Below, piece after piece: positions 1 to 6,497 of a stretch of DNA of 32,305 nt. The DNA lies in NCBI GenBank assembly GCA_002634385.1, contig NSJL01000038.1, positions 1-32,305 of the forward strand, read 5' to 3'. The notes beneath the pieces were generated by a model that was given only the letters and a program-made list of their open reading frames with translations, was not told the DNA's origin and searched no databases. This stretch comes from Nitrospira sp. (GTDB lineage: Bacteria > Nitrospirota > Thermodesulfovibrionia > Thermodesulfovibrionales > Dissulfurispiraceae). The first letter of the stretch is position 1, and every line of letters begins with the position of its first letter. The translations under genes and the position numbers were made by a program.

Positions 1-18
1 CTCCCGGCTCCACTGCAT
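1..18 (-). CDS. Possible start of a gene running off the left edge
   Basis: An ATG at 18-16 on the minus strand is preceded by a strong ribosome-binding site (GGAAGGAGAGG, complement of 25-35) at suitable spacing. A TATGAT -10-like hexamer lies at 59-54. Only six codons are inside the window, so nothing can be said about the product. The start is inferred from the ribosome-binding site alone. Confidence 0.35.
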
Positions 19-288
19 TGTCGGCCTCTCCTTCCAGAGCGTATCCCCTGCTTATCATACCTTTTTGTCCCTCCGGTGACCAGTTTCTTTTAGAAAGAAT
101 CCCTGCTGCCCCGGGGATCAGGGGCTCACAAGAAATTCTTCCTTCCTGCCGATCTGACACAATGGTCCGTATACTTATACCATAACATTTTCAAGGGGAT
201 TTTACTCTGGGGTGAACAGGATGCAATCAAAAGTGGTGGCACGAAGAAGCCCGAAGAGGAGAAGGAGGACCTCCATACTCCTCCTTCC

Positions 289-1230
289 CTACTCCCTTTC
301 GCAGATATTCCTCTTATCGAGCATCTCTTCGATGGTGATGCACACCGACTCCGCAAGGGAATCGAGGTCATACCCGCCTTCCAGGGTGAAGATCATGGGC
401 CGGGGGGAGCTCGCCAGGATGCTCCGCACGATGCCCCGGATACCCTCACTGGTCACCCGGATGTCCGCATGAGGGTCCTGGGCGTGGATGTCATACCCCG
501 CCGAGACGAGGATCAGATCGGGAGCGAACCTCCGCACGAGGTCCGGGACGATGTCCTGGTATACGTACAGGTAGTCCTTATTGCCCGAGCCCACCTGTAT
601 CTGGACATTGTATGTGTAGCCCTGCCCTTTTCCCCTCCCCCTCTCCAGGTCCTTTCCTGTTTCGGGATAGTAGGGATACTGATGCGTGCTGAAATAGAAG
701 ACCGTATCGTCCTCTTCAAAGATATGCTGGGTGCCGTTTCCGTGGTGGGCGTCGAAATCGACGATAAAGACCCGTTCGTACCCGATCTTCCGGGCGTACC
801 GCGCCCCTATGGCAATATTGTTGAAAAGGCAGAATCCCATGGAGCAGTCAGCCTCCGCATGGTGTCCTGGAGGCCGCACCGCACAGAAAGCCCTCGAGAT
901 CTCCCGTGCCCTGCACCGGTCCACCGCCTCCATGAGGGCACCGGCAGCATACAGGGCCGCCTCAAGGCTGCCCTTCGAGGTATAGGTGTCGGGGTCCAGG
1001 CACCCATCCTTGCTGCACGCCTTTATCTTCTCGATATGCTCCCGCGTATGCACAAGGGCGATGTCGTCGAAACCGGCTCTCCGGGGAGGGATATGACGGA
1101 GCTTTCTCCACAGGCCCGTTTTCCTCAACGTAGCGACAATATGGGCCAGCCGGGCCTTCCGTTCGGGGTGCCACGGGGGAGGCTCGTGCCGCAAGAACAC
1201 CTCATCGTAGAGGAACCCTACTTCTTTCAT
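289..1230 (-). CDS. Histone deacetylase family protein (AcuC/HDAC-like amidohydrolase)
   Basis: This is a zinc-dependent deacetylase of the arginase/HDAC fold, 313 residues from the ATG at 1230, a normal length for the bacterial family. The fold's signatures are all present: RPPGHHAE near residue 119 with the catalytic His pair, DFDAHHGNGT near 158 giving the Asp and His zinc ligands, SAGYDIHAQDP near 243 giving the last Asp ligand, and EGGY near 284 giving the transition-state Tyr. The active site therefore looks intact. Bacterial members act on acetylated small molecules such as polyamines, or on acetyl-lysine; the sequence does not show which. A TTG two codons upstream is in frame, but a TATAAT sits directly against the ATG, so I chose the ATG. 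The protein is cytosolic, with no signal peptide. The next gene upstream on this strand is the M48 protease, about 80 bases away. Confidence 0.93.
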   Translation of the reverse strand: MKEVGFLYDEVFLRHEPPPWHPERKARLAHIVATLRKTGLWRKLRHIPPRRAGFDDIALVHTREHIEKIKACSKDGCLDPDTYTSKGSLEAALYAAGALMEAVDRCRAREISRAFCAVRPPGHHAEADCSMGFCLFNNIAIGARYARKIGYERVFIVDFDAHHGNGTQHIFEEDDTVFYFSTHQYPYYPETGKDLERGRGKGQGYTYNVQIQVGSGNKDYLYVYQDIVPDLVRRFAPDLILVSAGYDIHAQDPHADIRVTSEGIRGIVRSILASSPRPMIFTLEGGYDLDSLAESVCITIEEMLDKRNICERE

Positions 1231-1235
1231 ACCCA

Positions 1236-1265
1236 ATTATACTCCACACCGTACATTCTGCACAA
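1236..1265 (-). promoter_or_regulatory. Promoter of the deacetylase gene, probably leaderless
   Basis: A perfect -10 (TATAAT, 1241-1236) ends only 5 bases before the ATG at 1230. A weak -35 candidate (TTGTGC, 1265-1260) lies 18 bases upstream. A start of transcription 6-7 bases after the -10 would fall on the A of ATG. There is no Shine-Dalgarno sequence. Confidence 0.5.
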
Positions 1266-1309
1266 AAACGCCCTCTGCCCGGGAACAGTCCCCCGGAGGG
1301 GGGAAAAGA

Positions 1310-2554
1310 TCACGAAAGCGTCCGGAGGTGCCGTATCCGCTGCACCACGGGGGGATGCGAATAGTAAAGGGCGACGTACAGGGGATGGGGATAGAGATTG
1401 GAAAGGTTTTCCTTTGAGAGCTTCACCAGGGCGCTCACCATGGCTTCCGTGTCCTTTGTGAGCTCGAAGGAAGCCCTGTCGGCCTGCCGCTCGTGCCACC
1501 TGCTGAAGAAAGTCACCACCGGTTTCAGGGGAAGCGAGATGATTCCCGCAAGAAAGCCGAGGAGAACTAATTTCGCAAAGAGGGTATCGGCGCCCAGGGC
1601 AAAGAGACGTATGAGGAAATCGCCCTGGGTCAGCCGGTACGCAGCGTAAAGGGAGAGAAAGGAAAAGACTTCGAAAGCGGCGAGCGCCTTGAGCAGATGC
1701 CGCTTCTTCCAATGCCCTATCTCGTGGGCAAGCACCGCAAGGATCTCGGGATGGGACATGCTCTCAAGCAGGGTGTCGTACAGGACAATCCTCTTCGTCC
1801 TCCCGATGCCGGTGAAATAGGCGTTGGTATGCCGGCTTCTCCGTGAGGCATCGATTTTCAGGATTCTGCCGGCGTGGATTCCCGCCCTCTCCGTCAGCTC
1901 CCCGATCCCCTTCCTGAGGAGAGCATCCTCCACAGGGGTGAACGTATTGAAGAGGGGTTCGATGACATAGGGAGAGAGATACAGGAGAAATACGCTGAAG
2001 AAAAAGAGAAAGCCCCACACCCAGAACCACCAGAAACGGGGACTCCACTGCACGAGCCACAACCCCGCAAAGAGCAGCAGGGATAGAAGAATCGTGGAAA
2101 GGAGAAAGGATTTTATGAAGTCGGACACCCATATGCCGGGGGTCATGGTGTTGAACCCGTATTTGTTCTCTATCCGGAAGGTATTGTAGAGAGAAAAGGG
2201 CAGGGAGAGGAGCTCTCCCGCATAGGACAGAAGGAGAAAGAAGAGCCATCCTGAGACAATGAAGGAAAGATTCAGCGAAACGATCCACGAATTATAGAGG
2301 TTCAGCACCCCACCGAACAGAAAAACAAGAGTGGCAATGGTGGAAAAAAGTGAAGAGAAAAGGCCGAACCGTGTTTTTTCCGCCCCGTACTCCTGCGCCT
2401 TTTTCATCAGCGCCCCGTCTATGTGTCCTGAGAACTCAGGGGGCACGGACGCTCCCGCCCTCTGCATATGGCGTAGATTGAGATACTGAACGCCGTACTC
2501 GAACCCCTCCTTGAGAAGGTAAAGACAGAGGACGACCACAAGCCAGGTATTCAG
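1310..2554 (-). CDS. M48 family peptidase, Ste24/CAAX prenyl protease 1 type
   Basis: An integral-membrane zinc protease of the Ste24 family, several hydrophobic segments with the catalytic LAHEIGHWKKRH (HExxH about residues 277-281) and a later WHERQADRAS motif giving the third ligand Glu. Ste24-type enzymes cleave membrane or membrane-associated substrates; bacterial substrates are mostly unknown. Start choice: the frame is open to a TTG at 2635, but that codon has no ribosome-binding site and the first 27 residues it would add are just the shifted frame of the small TfoX-like ORF. A near-perfect AAGGAGG followed by 6 bases then CTG-AAT-ACC-TGG at 2554 gives an N-terminus beginning with the first membrane segment, as I recall for bacterial homologues. 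This implies a CTG start whose first bases overlap the TGA of the upstream small ORF (CTGA). The length is then 414 residues. The family is certain, the start less so. Confidence 0.9.
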   Translation of the reverse strand: MNTWLVVVLCLYLLKEGFEYGVQYLNLRHMQRAGASVPPEFSGHIDGALMKKAQEYGAEKTRFGLFSSLFSTIATLVFLFGGVLNLYNSWIVSLNLSFIVSGWLFFLLLSYAGELLSLPFSLYNTFRIENKYGFNTMTPGIWVSDFIKSFLLSTILLSLLLFAGLWLVQWSPRFWWFWVWGFLFFFSVFLLYLSPYVIEPLFNTFTPVEDALLRKGIGELTERAGIHAGRILKIDASRRSRHTNAYFTGIGRTKRIVLYDTLLESMSHPEILAVLAHEIGHWKKRHLLKALAAFEVFSFLSLYAAYRLTQGDFLIRLFALGADTLFAKLVLLGFLAGIISLPLKPVVTFFSRWHERQADRASFELTKDTEAMVSALVKLSKENLSNLYPHPLYVALYYSHPPVVQRIRHLRTLS

Positions 2555-2685
2555 GGAATGCCTCCTTTTCTCCGCTCCCCGTTCAGGAGGTGGCAGACGC
2601 CCCCGAACATTCCCTTGCGGGAAGCACCCTTCCAATGTGTTACAATTTTCTCTATGCGGGCTTCGATCTCTTTATTGTAGGGCAT
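2551..2685 (-). CDS. Truncated TfoX N-terminal-domain protein, 44 residues
   Basis: A short ORF with a good ribosome-binding site (GGAAGGAG just before the ATG at 2685) encodes MPYNKEIEARIEKIV near its start and MFGGVCHLLNG at residues 26-36. The latter is the hallmark of the TfoX_N domain (KMFGG...LNG), which normally runs about 90-100 residues. After LNG the similarity stops and the ORF ends eight residues later, so the rest of the domain is missing. What remains overlaps the probable CTG start of the M48 protease gene by three bases, so translation of the two could be coupled. It may be a decayed gene kept as a translated leader, or a genuine short protein. Full-length TfoX_N proteins are involved in competence regulation in some bacteria; that role cannot be assigned to this fragment. 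Confidence 0.6.
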   Translation of the reverse strand: MPYNKEIEARIEKIVTHWKGASRKGMFGGVCHLLNGERRKGGIP

Positions 2686-2702
2686 GGGTCTCTCCTTCCC
2701 CA

Positions 2703-2732
2703 ATTATACCTCCGGGAGGGGAGAGAAAACAA
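2703..2732 (-). promoter_or_regulatory. Promoter for the TfoX-remnant/M48 protease pair
   Basis: A TATAAT at 2708-2703 with a TTGTTT -35-like hexamer at 2732-2727 (18-base spacing) precedes the small ORF. The expected transcript start is near 2696, giving an untranslated leader of about 11 bases that holds the GGAAGGAG ribosome-binding site. Confidence 0.5.
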
Positions 2733-2779
2733 AGGCTTCGGCTTCCGGGCGGGGGATCGGAAAAGCCCCTTTCCGGGGG

Positions 2780-2795
2780 TGTGATCGCAATCACA
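2780..2795. promoter_or_regulatory. Perfect CRP/FNR-family operator
   Basis: The sequence TGTGATCGCAATCACA is a TGTGA-N6-TCACA inverted repeat, identical to the CRP consensus half-sites and also close to HcpR-type sites. A weak -10 (TATTGA, 2816-2821) on the plus strand would start transcription near 2828, placing the centre of the site about 40 bases upstream, the usual class II activator position. The likeliest target is the Cys-rich protein gene at 2907. The bound regulator is not in the window. Confidence 0.65.
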
Positions 2796-2906
2796 TCTTT
2801 TCCCGGGTGATCTGCTATTGAATAGGGGAAGCAGAAAGGCGTTCAGATGTATTAATCTCAACCAAAAGTGTACCGATAGGGTTCGCTTCAGGGAAACGAA
2901 ACAATA

Positions 2907-3311
2907 ATGAGAAACAACAAGTCAGTAGACAGGAAAACGATAGCGTGGTGGACGGAGCTCGACCACTACAAGAAAGAAAACGGGTGCTGCACCCTCCTGA
3001 AGGAGGGGGCGGTGGAAGAGCACCTGAAGCTCGCTTTTGACGAGATCATACCCGTCAAATTCGGGGTCAACTACTGCTGTCAGTGCGGCAGCCCGCTGAA
3101 GAGGGGCTTCGAAAAGAGACCGGAAGGGAAAGAGGATTGGTGCTGCAGGGTAATGAGGACCCTGAACATCGAACAGATCGAATTCTCGGGCACCGGGAGA
3201 GAGCGCGCGACAACGCCGGTCACTCACTGCTTCCATTGCGGAAGGGAATTCAAGAAGCAGAGTGACGGGGGAAAGGCACAGAGCAAGGAAAAAGACGACA
3301 AGCGGGATTAG
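2907..3311 (+). CDS. Uncharacterised protein with two CxxC pairs
   Basis: A 134-residue soluble protein that I do not recognise. It has two knuckle-like cysteine pairs, CCQCGSPL (about residues 57-64) and CFHCGREF (about 109-116), plus an additional CC near 80 and another near 27. Spacing of the two CxxCG motifs suggests a zinc ribbon or another metal-binding fold. The C-terminus is rich in Lys, Glu and Asp and probably disordered. The ATG at 2907 follows a purine-rich stretch with only a weak ribosome-binding site. The gene stands alone, with a perfect CRP-type operator about 110 bases upstream and a small hairpin downstream, so it is probably a single-gene unit under a CRP/FNR-family regulator. 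Confidence 0.7.
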   Translation: MRNNKSVDRKTIAWWTELDHYKKENGCCTLLKEGAVEEHLKLAFDEIIPVKFGVNYCCQCGSPLKRGFEKRPEGKEDWCCRVMRTLNIEQIEFSGTGRERATTPVTHCFHCGREFKKQSDGGKAQSKEKDDKRD

Positions 3312-3352
3312 TCGCGCTTTCTTAGGGCACCGCAGAATCCGGAATAAAGGCA

Positions 3353-3373
3353 CGCAAGTGTTTAAAACTTGCG
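3353..3373 (+). terminator. Possible terminator hairpin after the Cys-rich protein gene
   Basis: CGCAAGT and ACTTGCG form a 7-bp stem around a 7-base loop. A T-rich run follows at 3381-3389, but seven G-rich bases separate stem and run, so this is weak as an intrinsic terminator. Confidence 0.3.
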
Positions 3374-3461
3374 GGAGGGGTTTTATTTTCCCTTTCGCAA
3401 CACGTCCGCTCCGTTTTCAAACGTAATCCCCAGTCAGGTTTATATGCTCCCATATTGTAGC

Positions 3462-3490
3462 TTGACACTCGTCTTGCAGTTGTCTATAAT
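3462..3490 (+). promoter_or_regulatory. Consensus sigma-70 promoter of the DUF134-NifX operon
   Basis: A perfect TTGACA (3462-3467) and a perfect TATAAT (3485-3490) are separated by 17 bases, the ideal spacing. Transcription should start near 3497, about 27 bases before the DUF134 ATG. A promoter this strong normally needs repression, consistent with the palindrome that overlaps it. Confidence 0.85.
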
Positions 3491-3504
3491 GTGCATATGC
3501 ACAT
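3489..3504. promoter_or_regulatory. Perfect 16-base palindrome over the -10 and start point (operator)
   Basis: ATGTGCATATGCACAT is its own reverse complement. It covers the end of the -10 hexamer and the predicted transcript start, so a bound protein would block RNA polymerase. The first gene of the operon encodes a helix-turn-helix protein, making autorepression the simplest reading. No second copy was noticed elsewhere in the window. Confidence 0.65.
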
Positions 3505-3523
3505 AACATTCGGGAGAATATAG

Positions 3524-3829
3524 ATGTCCCCGCGCCCCAGGAAGCCACGGCAGTGCGGTTGTCCGCTCAAGGGGAAAGCATTCAAGCCAACGGGCATCCC
3601 CATGCCCTCGATAGAGAAGATCCCTCTCTACCGGGATGAGCTTGAGACACTGAGGCTCTGCGATAGGGATGGTCTTACGCAGGAGGAGGCGGGCCTGAGG
3701 ATGGGAATCTCGCGGGGAACCGTGCAACGGATCCTTTCAAGTGCGAGAAAGAAGGTGGCAACGGCCCTTGCTGAGTGCAGGGCTCTGGTGCTTGAGGAAA
3801 CTATATGCAAGGAGGAGGCGTCACGATGA
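3524..3829 (+). CDS. DUF134 family DNA-binding protein
   Basis: A 101-residue protein of the DUF134 (UPF0251) family. The N-terminus has the family's basic, Cys-containing start (RPRKPRQCGCPLKG). The second half is a sigma-70 region 4-like helix-turn-helix, DGLTQEEAGLRMGISRGTVQRIL (split here: DGLTQEEAGLRMGI then SRGTVQRIL, about residues 49-71). Family members commonly lie beside NifX/NifB-like small proteins, as here, and are thought to be transcription regulators, though their targets are poorly defined. The ATG follows a GGGAGAA ribosome-binding site. The stop overlaps the next gene's start by four bases (ATGA), indicating coupled translation. The Cys pair (C12, C14) could bind metal or a cluster; that is inference. 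Confidence 0.9.
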   Translation: MSPRPRKPRQCGCPLKGKAFKPTGIPMPSIEKIPLYRDELETLRLCDRDGLTQEEAGLRMGISRGTVQRILSSARKKVATALAECRALVLEETICKEEASR

Positions 3830-4206
3830 AGGTATGTTTTCCTGTTCAGGAAGATGAGGGAATGGAGAGCGTGGTCTACGGCCATTTCGGCTCTGCACCG
3901 ATGTTCGTGGTGGTGGATACGGCGATACGCGATACTCTGGCGATTATCAACCGGGACCAGCACCATGCGCACGGAGCATGCAACCCGATCAAGGCGCTTG
4001 ACAGCCACAAGGTTGACGCCGTCATAGTCGGCGGCATCGGCGGCGGTGCGCTGAACCGCCTTAATCAGTCGGGGATCAGGGTATTTCAGGCAGGTGCGGC
4101 GCGCATAAAAGAGAACGTGGACATGTTTCTCGCGATGCAGTTGCCGGAATACACCCTTCGGCAGTGCTGCGGAGGACACGCTCAGGGCGGAGGATGCGCC
4201 CACTGA
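3826..4206 (+). CDS. NifX/NifB-like small protein (dinitrogenase FeMo-cofactor family)
   Basis: A 126-residue single-domain protein of the Nitro_FeMo-Co family. Features include the start MKVCFPVQ, the HFGSAPMF segment near residue 22, the HAHGACNPIKAL loop near 46 and the VDAVIVGGIGGGALNRL core near 65. The tail CCGGHAQGGGCAH is rich in Cys and His and may bind a metal or cluster. True NifX/NifY proteins carry FeMo-cofactor, but many relatives, including this genomic arrangement, occur without nitrogenase genes; none are in the window. The start is the ATG at 3826 because an AAGGAGGAGG lies just upstream and it overlaps the DUF134 stop by four bases; an in-frame ATG at 3805 lies before that site. 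With DUF134 it likely forms a sensor-regulator pair for metal or cluster status (inference). Confidence 0.88.
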   Translation: MKVCFPVQEDEGMESVVYGHFGSAPMFVVVDTAIRDTLAIINRDQHHAHGACNPIKALDSHKVDAVIVGGIGGGALNRLNQSGIRVFQAGAARIKENVDMFLAMQLPEYTLRQCCGGHAQGGGCAH

Positions 4207-4353
4207 AGCGGCAGTAACTCGCAAACCACAAGGAGGAGGCCACCATCAGAAGGAACTGTCCCCGGTCCTCGAAAACAGGACCGGGATCAAGGGTATCCTG
4301 GGAACGCACAACTACCACTAAAGCAGTGCAGGAGAAAGCAAGCGGGGAAGACG
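4207..4353. other. Spacer with strong ribosome-binding site, hairpin and possible gene relic
   Basis: This spacer holds an AAGGAGGAGG (4230-4239) very like the one before the NifX-like gene, but followed by ATC instead of ATG. A 9-bp hairpin (CCCGGTCCT at 4261-4269 pairing with AGGACCGGG at 4277-4285) lacks a T run, so it is not an obvious terminator. One frame stays open from within the NifX-like gene to a TAA at 4319-4321 and reads GGGHHQKELSPVLENRTG, which may be a remnant of a second small His-rich protein. This reading is weak. Confidence 0.3.
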
Positions 4354-4992
4354 ATGGCAAGGACCGAACCCTTTGAGAAACACGCGCAGCACTACGAAGA
4401 ATGGTTTGAAGAGAACCGGTTCGCCTATGAGTCGGAGCTCAGGGCAGTCAGGATGCTGTTGCCTGAAAGCGACAGCAGCCTCGATGGTGTGGAAATAGGA
4501 GTGGGGAGCGGCAGGTTTGCCGCTCCCCTGGGTATTAAGCGCGGTGTTGAGCCCTCGGCAGCAATGCGTGCACTCGCCCGCCGAAGGGGAATCGAGGTCG
4601 TCGATGGTGTTGCAGAAGCGCTCCCCTTTCCCGATGCCTGTTTTGATCTCGCCCTCATGGTGACAACCATCTGTTTTGTTGATAATGTAGAAACCTCACT
4701 CAAAGAGGCGTACCGGGTCCTGAGGCCTGGAGGAAGCTTGATCATCGGACTCATTGACAAGGAGAGCCCTCTCGGCGTGGTGTATCAGGCGAACAAAGAC
4801 AAAAGCGTATTCTACAGACCGGCTACGTTCTATTCTGTCGGTGAGCTTATCCCCCTTCTTGAGCAGGCGGGATTCAGGGGCTTCCGCTTTGCGCAGACGA
4901 TCTTCCACTTCCTCTCAGAGATAAAAGAAGTCGAGCCGGTCAGGGAAGGCTACGGTGAGGGCTCATTTGTCGTCATAAAAGCTGTCAAATAA
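4354..4992 (+). CDS. Class I SAM-dependent methyltransferase
   Basis: A 212-residue soluble methyltransferase with a Methyltransf_11-type Rossmann core. Motif I reads GVEIGVGSGRFAAPLG (about residues 46-61), binding S-adenosylmethionine; motif II is near GVEPSAAMRALARRRG; the post-motif ALPFPDACFDLALMV and YRVLRPGGSLIIGLI (motif III region) are typical. The substrate is unknown. It lies between the NifX-like gene and the CDF-NifX transporter on the same strand with a 22-base gap to the latter, so it is probably part of the same metal-related operon. The ATG at 4354 follows a purine-rich GGGGAAGACG. Confidence 0.88.
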   Translation: MARTEPFEKHAQHYEEWFEENRFAYESELRAVRMLLPESDSSLDGVEIGVGSGRFAAPLGIKRGVEPSAAMRALARRRGIEVVDGVAEALPFPDACFDLALMVTTICFVDNVETSLKEAYRVLRPGGSLIIGLIDKESPLGVVYQANKDKSVFYRPATFYSVGELIPLLEQAGFRGFRFAQTIFHFLSEIKEVEPVREGYGEGSFVVIKAVK

Positions 4993-5014
4993 TATAGTTT
5001 CGACGGGATGCGCC

Positions 5015-6223
5015 ATGGGAAACAGTAGACACGGAACGAGTGATGCACTCGCCTATGAAGGCAAGAAGACAGCGATCATGTCATCAGGCCTGAACACTGT
5101 CCTCACCGCAATTAAGTTTCTCCTCTACTACCTTACTGGCAGCGCCGCCCTTTTCGCAGAGGCAGTACATTCTCTCACCGATGTGGCGGGCAGTCTCCTT
5201 GTGGTCGGCGGCATATATCTTTCCGGGAGGAAATCGAAGCAGTTCCCCTGGGGACTTTACAAAGCGGAAAATATCGCTGCGCTCTTTTCCGCCGGTCTTA
5301 TTCTCTTTTCAGCATACGGGATTGCCGCAATGATCTACCGCCCCGTGTCCGAAGGCGTGAGGAATCTCGACCTCTCCCTGCTGGTCCTGCTATTGATGTC
5401 ATTCCCCATCATGCTCTTTGCGCGATATGAGAAAAAGAAGGCAAGGGAGTTGAACTCTCCCTCCTTATCGGCTGATGCCGAAAACTGGAAGATGGATCTT
5501 GCCCCGCTGGCGGTGGTCATCGTGGGTATTGCCGGTGCGCAGCTCTCCTTTCCTGTTATGGACAGGATAGCGGCTTCGTTAGTATTGTTGCTTGTCGTTA
5601 AAGCTGGATACGGGCTGTTCAAAGATTCGGTGAGAAGCCTTCTCGACGTATCGGTGGACGAGGCGACGCTTGGCGCCATAAGGGACACAATAAAGGCATT
5701 TCCCGAGGTCAAAGCGATTATCGCGCTGCAAGCATGGAACTCCGGCCGGTTCATTTTTATAGAAACCGCCATTACCCTTTCGCTGAAGCGGCTCAAAGAT
5801 GCTCATGAGATTGCGGATGACATGGAACGGAACATAAAAAACCTCGTTCCTTTTGTCGGGAAGGTTACCATTCATTATGAGCCGGAAAAAAAGAACCACA
5901 CACGGTATGCTGTGCCCCTTGCCGACCGTGATGGCGCCATCTCGGAGCATTTTGCCAAAGCTCCTTTTATAGGGCTGTGGGACAAAAGGCCGGACGGAAC
6001 AATATCGACCCGGCAGACCCTCGAAAACCCGTTTGCGGGGCTTGAAAAGGGCAAGGGAATAAAGCTTGCGGAATTGATCACCGAACAAGGGGTCGATATC
6101 CTTTACACGAAGGAACTGCTCGAGGGCAAGGGACCCGAGTATGTTCTCTCCGGCGCTGAAGTTGAGGTGAGAAAAACCGATTTGAAAACTTTGCATGAGC
6201 TGATAGAATTGAGTCATGAGTAG
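5015..6223 (+). CDS. CDF cation transporter fused to a NifX/NifB-like domain
   Basis: A 402-residue two-part protein. Residues about 20-205 are a cation diffusion facilitator membrane domain with six hydrophobic segments, and 210-290 are the cytoplasmic ferredoxin-like CDF domain. The first metal-site pair is visible in AEAVHSLTDVAGS (H52, D56). The second, usually ADALHxxxD, here reads ADAENWKMD (D154, N157, D161), so an Asn replaces the usual His. Residues about 297-390 (YAVPLADRDGAISEHFAKAP onward) match the Nitro_FeMo-Co domain, the same family as the gene at 3826. CDF proteins export divalent metals such as Zn, Fe or Mn by proton exchange; the altered site argues against a standard Zn-only site. 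The extra domain may gate transport or deliver or sense a metal species (inference). It shares an operon-like block with DUF134 and NifX-like genes. Confidence 0.9.
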   Translation: MGNSRHGTSDALAYEGKKTAIMSSGLNTVLTAIKFLLYYLTGSAALFAEAVHSLTDVAGSLLVVGGIYLSGRKSKQFPWGLYKAENIAALFSAGLILFSAYGIAAMIYRPVSEGVRNLDLSLLVLLLMSFPIMLFARYEKKKARELNSPSLSADAENWKMDLAPLAVVIVGIAGAQLSFPVMDRIAASLVLLLVVKAGYGLFKDSVRSLLDVSVDEATLGAIRDTIKAFPEVKAIIALQAWNSGRFIFIETAITLSLKRLKDAHEIADDMERNIKNLVPFVGKVTIHYEPEKKNHTRYAVPLADRDGAISEHFAKAPFIGLWDKRPDGTISTRQTLENPFAGLEKGKGIKLAELITEQGVDILYTKELLEGKGPEYVLSGAEVEVRKTDLKTLHELIELSHE

Positions 6224-6468
6224 AGACGCAAGGATGATGAGCTCTTTGCGGGGAGGACAGGCGATCCGTCGTCCGGGCAGTTTCAGGAGATATTGAACGC
6301 CTGGGGCTTGATCGGCAGCCCCCAGGTGCTGCTCTTCGACGAACCGACCACAGGGATCGATATCAGCGCGGCGGGGAGACCATCTACAATCTCCTGGCGA
6401 GACTCGAGGAAGAGCGGCATCTGACAATGCCGGCAGTTGACGGCATCGGCATCGTGCGGTTTTTTTAA
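6224..6468 (+). pseudogene. Remnant of a metal ABC transporter ATPase (ZnuC-like)
   Basis: Starting directly after the CDF stop, the sequence reads PSSGQFQEILNAWGLIGSPQ and VLLFDEPTTGIDIS, the ABC signature (normally SGGQ or SSGQ) and Walker B of a metal-type ABC ATPase. A two-base insertion near 6367-6370 shifts the frame, after which GETIYNLLARLEEERHLTMP continues the homology to a stop at 6466-6468. Walker A and the first half of the gene are absent. It is therefore a truncated, frameshifted relic. It suggests that a Zn/Mn/Fe ABC importer or exporter once followed the CDF gene in this block. No membrane or binding-protein partner is present. Confidence 0.8.
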
Positions 6469-6497
6469 TTTCACACTGTAAAATCATTGGAAATGTC

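Noticed and set aside
469..1461. 330-codon open frame on the plus strand
   Set aside because: It lies antisense to the HDAC gene, whose active-site motifs are unmistakable. Long antisense frames are expected in GC-rich coding DNA.
3805..3825. Earlier in-frame ATG for the NifX-like gene
   Set aside because: It lies upstream of the AAGGAGGAGG ribosome-binding site, which serves the ATG at 3826 and the four-base overlap with DUF134.
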